DNA of 8,149 nt. Origin: Candidatus Aminicenantota bacterium (GTDB lineage Bacteria; Acidobacteriota; Aminicenantia; Aminicenantales; UBA8522). The stretch spans positions 214-8,362 of the forward strand of contig DQHV01000275.1 in assembly GCA_003524335.1 (NCBI GenBank), given 5' to 3'. Within the stretch, counting starts at the first letter, position 1. Every line of letters begins with the position of its first letter. The notes below the pieces were generated by a model. That model saw only the letters and a program-made list of their open reading frames with translations, had not been told where the DNA came from and made no database searches. Of the stretch, positions 4,969-8,149 are shown one piece after another. The position numbers were made by a program, and so were the translations under genes.

Positions 4969-5832
4969 ATGAAGACCGCGAGCGCCCGGAAAAAGGGGTC
5001 CGCAACCCTCTTGATCGTCCTTCTCCTCTTCCTGTCCTGCGCCGGGATCATCTGGGTCAAGCTGGCCGTGGAAAGGGTCCCCAGGAAAAAGATCCCGGGC
5101 GCCTCGATCATCTACATCCCCTCGGGCAAATACCTGAAATACGCCACCTTCGGCTACTCCTCTCTCGTGGCCGACCTCGTCTATCTCTGGGCCATCCAAT
5201 ACTACACGACTTATACGATCGTCGACCGCTTCCAGAACCTGGAGCACATTTTTTCGATCATCGCCGAGCTCGACCCGCGGTACACAGACCCCTATGAGAT
5301 CGGCGCCCTGATCGCCGTCAATGAAGCCAAGGACCTCAAACTCGCCTTTAAGATCCTGGACATGGGGCTGGCCAAGAACCCCGACCAGTGGATCTTTCCG
5401 TTCGAGGCCGGTCACTATGCCCAGCGGGCCAGGGATTACGAAACGGCCCGGAAATATTACGAGAAAACAATGAGGATCCCAGGCGCACCGGACATCGCCA
5501 AGAGGCTCTACGCAGCGGCCGGGTTCCGGGTGATGGACCTGAAAGAGTCCTGGGAAACCTGGCTGGAAATCTATAACACAACCCAGGACAAGCGCGCTAA
5601 AAAAATCGCCGGCAAGCATCTCTACCAGGTCAAGGCCACATCGGACACCAACCTTCTCAAGGAAGCCGTCCGGCAATTCGGGGAGAAATACCAGCGGCTG
5701 CCAGCCGCGCTTGAAGATCTTGTCCGCGCCGGGCTCATCTCCTCACTGCCCAGGGATCTGGACGGCAAAGACTACATCTATTATCCCAAGACGGGTGAAA
5801 TCAAGGCTCCGAGCGTCTGGTGGAAAAGATAA
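4969..5832 (+). CDS. Membrane-anchored TPR-like protein, candidate PilG-type partner of the pilus ABC transporter
   Basis: The product is 287 aa from the ATG at 4969; a GTG at 4966 is immediately upstream and closer to AAGAGGG (4946-4952), so either start is possible. Residues 1-10 are basic (KTASARKKG) and 11-31 form one membrane helix, so the rest is probably periplasmic. Residues 85-170 are helical repeats that look like degenerate TPRs, for example FPFEAGHYAQRARDYETARK and YYEKTMRI. The C-terminal part (228-280) reads like the soluble end of a type II secretion major pseudopilin: LKEAVRQFGEKYQRLP, LEDLVRAGLI, LPRDLDGKDYIYYPKTGEIK. The gene follows the permease by 5 bp and overlaps the prepilin peptidase gene by 13 bp. 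M. xanthus PilG is an anchored accessory of the PilH/PilI transporter; equivalence is inferred from position only. I cannot assign a biochemical role. Confidence 0.7.
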   Translation: MKTASARKKGSATLLIVLLLFLSCAGIIWVKLAVERVPRKKIPGASIIYIPSGKYLKYATFGYSSLVADLVYLWAIQYYTTYTIVDRFQNLEHIFSIIAELDPRYTDPYEIGALIAVNEAKDLKLAFKILDMGLAKNPDQWIFPFEAGHYAQRARDYETARKYYEKTMRIPGAPDIAKRLYAAAGFRVMDLKESWETWLEIYNTTQDKRAKKIAGKHLYQVKATSDTNLLKEAVRQFGEKYQRLPAALEDLVRAGLISSLPRDLDGKDYIYYPKTGEIKAPSVWWKR

Positions 5833-6584
5833 TCATCGTCCTGTTCGGGCTGGTCTGGGGAAGCTTCCTCAACGTCGTCATCTACCGCCTTCCCCGGGGC
5901 CAGAGCCTGATGTGGCCCCCTTCGTCGTGTCCCCAGTGCCGGACGCGGATTAAACCCTACGACAACATCCCTGTCCTCTCTTATTTCCTGCTCCGGGGGA
6001 AGTGCCGCTTCTGCGGCCTGAGGATATCCCCCGTCTATCCGCTCGTCGAGGCGGTCACGCCGCTTTGTTTTTTACTCCTCCATGGGCGTTTCGCTTTGAG
6101 CTTCCACTTCTTCGCTTCCTGCCTCTTTGCCAGCGCCCTCATCGCCCTCTGCTTCATCGATTTCTACCACCAGATCCTGCCCGACGAGATCACTCTGCCC
6201 GGCCTGGCTCTGGCCCTCGTCTATTCCGGGTTCCGGCCCGACCTGGGCTTGCGTCAGGCTCTTGTCGGCGCGGTCGCCGGCGCCGCGTTCCTGCTGGTCA
6301 TCTATGGCGCCTATTGGCTCCTGCGGAAGAAAGAAGGACTGGGCCTGGGCGATGTGACCATGATGCTCCTCGTCGGCGCCTATCTGGGCTGGGTCAAGGC
6401 CTTTTTCACACTCCTCCTGGGTTCCTTCGTCGGGGCGCTGGTGGGCGTCTTCCTGCTGTCCTTCCGGAAGAAAGACCTCCAGTTCTCCCTGCCATTCGGG
6501 ACCTTCCTGGCGCCGGCCGCTTTCGTCGCCCTCGTCTGGGGCGACCGCATCATCAGCGCCTACCTCAGCCTCTATAAGCGATAA
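5820..6584 (+). CDS. pilD: Type IV prepilin peptidase / N-methyltransferase (PilD, peptidase family A24)
   Basis: The product is 254 aa, normal for the bifunctional enzyme. It starts at a GTG that overlaps the previous gene by 13 bp; no good ribosome binding site is seen, so coupling is likely. The start is supported because the family always opens with a helix followed by GSFLNVVIYRLPRG (14-27), part of the methyltransferase domain. Two zinc-binding cysteine pairs, CPQC (37-40) and CRFC (62-65), mark the full-length form. The aspartyl protease residues are D114 (CFIDFYHQILPDEIT) and D178 in the GLGLGDVT motif. About seven to eight membrane segments place it in the inner membrane. It cleaves the leader of prepilins and type II secretion pseudopilins after Gly and N-methylates the new end. 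Its substrates are not in this window apart from, speculatively, the TPR-like protein upstream. Confidence 0.96.
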   Translation: MEKIIIVLFGLVWGSFLNVVIYRLPRGQSLMWPPSSCPQCRTRIKPYDNIPVLSYFLLRGKCRFCGLRISPVYPLVEAVTPLCFLLLHGRFALSFHFFASCLFASALIALCFIDFYHQILPDEITLPGLALALVYSGFRPDLGLRQALVGAVAGAAFLLVIYGAYWLLRKKEGLGLGDVTMMLLVGAYLGWVKAFFTLLLGSFVGALVGVFLLSFRKKDLQFSLPFGTFLAPAAFVALVWGDRIISAYLSLYKR

Positions 6585-6590
6585 CCTTCG

Positions 6591-6619
6591 TTGAATTTTC
6601 CCTAGGACTGTGATATTCC
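6591..6619 (+). promoter_or_regulatory. Weak candidate promoter for the GT-C-like gene
   Basis: TTGAAT (6591-6596) and TATTCC (6614-6619) are separated by 17 bp in the 56-bp gap after pilD, the only AT-rich stretch nearby. The -10 is poor. The downstream gene could equally be read through from the pil operon, since no terminator hairpin is visible in the gap. Confidence 0.2.
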
Positions 6620-6640
6620 ACTAAGGACAGGTCAAGCCCG

Positions 6641-8149
6641 ATGCCCGAGGACAAAGCCCAGCCGAAAAAGGCCGCCCTCATCATCATCGTCCTCGTTTTC
6701 CTTTTCTCCCTCGGGTTCTCTCTTTCCATCAACCTGCCGTCCATCCACCAAGGTTTCTTGTTCGCCGACCAGGCGGTCTACTTCGCTCTGACCCAGAGCA
6801 TCGTCCATGACCTCGACCTGGAATATACCAAGAAAGACCTGGTCCGCTATTACCACGACTTCGACGCCGGGCCGCAGGGCATCTTCCTCAAAAAGGCCCG
6901 GAACGGCCGGATATTCTTTGCCAAGTCCTGGGCGTATTCTCTCTTCGCCGCGCCCTTCGTCCGGATATTCGGGTATAACGGCTTCCTGGTCTTCCACTCC
7001 ATCCTCCTGCTCGTCGTCATGCTCCTGGGGTTCGCCTATTTCTCCCGGGCCAATCCCCCCCTCACCTCGATCTCCTACCTTTTGACCTTCCTCTTTGCTT
7101 CCGTGGCCGGGGTGTACTATATCTGGATCTCGCCCGATTTCTTCAACTTCTGCCTGGCTTTCATCATCGTTTTCCTCTGGATCTACAAAATTAAACGCCG
7201 GGAATCGCCGCCCTCCTCGAGCCGGGCCGGAGACTCCCGTTCCTTCCTCCTCTCTCCTGGGACGGACTACCTGGCGGCTTTCCTGGTTGGAATCGCAGTC
7301 TTCTCCAAGCCGCCCAACATCGTCCTTCTGGGGCCGCTCGTCCTCTACGCCGTTTATGAAAAGAAACTCTTCAAGACGCTCGTCCTAGTCGTCATTTTCC
7401 TCCTGACGATCGGGCTCCTTTTCGGAGCCAACTATCTTCTCACCTCGGACTGGAACTACCAGGGGGGCGAACGCAAGACGTTTATCGGCAGCAGCTTCCC
7501 GCTGGAGAAAGACAACCTGACCTTTGACAACCTGGGCGGCGCCATGACCTCGGAGAATTACTTCCAGCGTTTCCTGATTCCACCTAAGTTCATTCTCTAC
7601 AATATCTTTTATTATTTCTTCGGCCGTTTTACCGGTATTGCCTGGTATTTCTTTCCCGCTTTTCTCGCCCTCCTTTTGTTTTTCCGGGCGAAACGCCGGT
7701 TTCACGACTGGCTGACCATGGCCGCCCTGGCCGGAGGGATACTCATCTACATCGTCCTCACGCCCGAGTTTTACGGCGGCGGCGGAGGTACCTTGGCCAA
7801 CCGGTACTTCCTCAACATCTATCCTTTGTTTCTCTTCCTGCCGGCCGAGAAGAAGAGCTGGCGTCAGGTTGTCCTGATTTGGGTCGTCGCGGCCCTGTTC
7901 ATCTCCCCGATCCTGGTCAACCCGTTCCGCTCTTCGGCCCGACCCGCCACCCACGCCAAAAAGTTCCCGATCAAAGCGCTGCCTCTTGAGATGACCCAGG
8001 TCAACCATTTTCCCACCAACACCAACCCCGATGCCTTCCGCGTTCACATCTGGCCGGACAAACCCTATCCCCAGAGGGAATTCCTCCATTTCCTGGACGA
8101 CAACTTCCACCCCAAGCTCGAGCCCACGGGCATCTGGACCCGCGGCGAC
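6641..8149 (+). CDS. Polytopic membrane protein, GT-C (family 39-like) glycosyltransferase candidate; C-terminus beyond the window
   Basis: The frame is open for 503 codons to the right edge, so the stop is missing. The ATG at 6641 is preceded by AGG (6629-6631) and AAGGA (6623-6627). About ten hydrophobic segments are visible, near 11-32, 96-110, 116-134, 143-161, 167-183, 209-226, 227-240, 246-266, 331-348, 358-374, 389-401 and 409-427 (some are half-length). The first extramembrane loop has FADQAVYFALTQSI (41-54), resembling the acidic loop after helix 1 in GT39/GT83 enzymes, where an Asp is catalytic; D43 is the candidate. A later loop holds EFYGGGGGTLANRYFLNIYPL (376-396), a Gly-rich Asn-Arg pattern seen in related uncharacterised proteins. 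GT-C enzymes move sugars from polyprenyl-phosphate donors outside the inner membrane. It follows pilD by 56 bp on the same strand, so pilin or surface-glycan modification is possible but unproven. Confidence 0.65.
   Translation, partial: MPEDKAQPKKAALIIIVLVFLFSLGFSLSINLPSIHQGFLFADQAVYFALTQSIVHDLDLEYTKKDLVRYYHDFDAGPQGIFLKKARNGRIFFAKSWAYSLFAAPFVRIFGYNGFLVFHSILLLVVMLLGFAYFSRANPPLTSISYLLTFLFASVAGVYYIWISPDFFNFCLAFIIVFLWIYKIKRRESPPSSSRAGDSRSFLLSPGTDYLAAFLVGIAVFSKPPNIVLLGPLVLYAVYEKKLFKTLVLVVIFLLTIGLLFGANYLLTSDWNYQGGERKTFIGSSFPLEKDNLTFDNLGGAMTSENYFQRFLIPPKFILYNIFYYFFGRFTGIAWYFFPAFLALLLFFRAKRRFHDWLTMAALAGGILIYIVLTPEFYGGGGGTLANRYFLNIYPLFLFLPAEKKSWRQVVLIWVVAALFISPILVNPFRSSARPATHAKKFPIKALPLEMTQVNHFPTNTNPDAFRVHIWPDKPYPQREFLHFLDDNFHPKLEPTGIWTRGD

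Noticed and set aside
3596..5005. Very long minus-strand open frame (469 codons) opposite the ABC ATPase and permease genes
   Set aside because: It is the antisense of two genes with unmistakable motifs. Its translation is a low-complexity mix of D, E, Q, R and G typical of GC-rich shadows, and it has no domain pattern.
5026..5043. Lipoprotein signal (LFLSC) in the TPR-like protein
   Set aside because: Cys24 lies in the middle of the hydrophobic helix, which continues to about residue 31, and the -3 residue is Phe rather than Leu/Val/Ile. A plain membrane anchor or pilin-like leader fits better.
4903..5676. Minus-strand frame (257 codons) opposite the TPR-like gene
   Set aside because: Shadow of a gene supported by tight coupling to its neighbours; composition is typical of antisense GC-rich frames.
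7385..8110. Minus-strand open frame of 241 codons opposite the GT-C-like gene
   Set aside because: The plus-strand frame encodes well-formed membrane helices through the same region. The minus frame shows only charged, repetitive shadow composition.
1..8149. Mobile element, CRISPR array or defence island
   Set aside because: No transposase, integrase, tRNA, regularly spaced repeats or nuclease-like genes; gene composition and spacing look like ordinary chromosomal operons.

Overview
The window is a GC-rich, densely coded bacterial segment with seven genes that are complete or nearly so, plus the first 33 codons of an eighth at the left edge. No rRNA, tRNA, CRISPR array, phage gene or insertion sequence is visible. 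The gene content (an AmmeMemoRadiSam-type MEMO protein, a PilH/PilI/PilD-like block, a ferritin-like plus flavin reductase pair, an orphan GT-C-like membrane protein) fits a Gram-negative anaerobe or microaerophile of the Acidobacteriota/Aminicenantes or deltaproteobacterial kind. That placement is inference; nothing in the window fixes the species.

Layout. Minus strand, 1-1345: a MEMO1-family protein (AmmeMemoRadiSam system protein B type) with an extra N-terminal domain of about 115 residues is followed 13 bp later by the start of an arginase/agmatinase-fold enzyme that runs off the window. Positions 1346-1681 are a divergent intergenic region rich in inverted repeats: an operator-like repeat over the predicted promoter of the MEMO gene, a textbook intrinsic-terminator hairpin on the plus strand with no gene in front of it, and an extended -10 box set inside a palindrome in front of the next gene. 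Plus strand, 1682-3226: a two-gene operon of a long ferritin-like (probably tandem-bundle) protein and a flavin-reductase-like FMN protein, only 3 bp apart.

Plus strand, 3285-6584: four tightly coupled genes, namely an ABC ATPase, an ABC-2 permease, a membrane-anchored TPR-like protein and a prepilin peptidase (PilD). The junctions are a 4-bp overlap, a 5-bp gap and a 13-bp overlap. This content matches the pilG-pilH-pilI-pilD block of the Myxococcus xanthus type IV pilus cluster, so the ABC transporter probably serves pilus biogenesis rather than drug or sodium export. From 6641 to the right edge runs a large multi-spanning membrane protein that looks like a GT-C (family 39-type) glycosyltransferase; it may decorate pilins or surface glycans.

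The points most worth a second look are the bipartite pilin-like features of the TPR protein encoded just before pilD, the PqqD-like N-terminal extension on the MEMO protein, the ferritin-like/flavin reductase pairing, and the structured divergent intergenic region.
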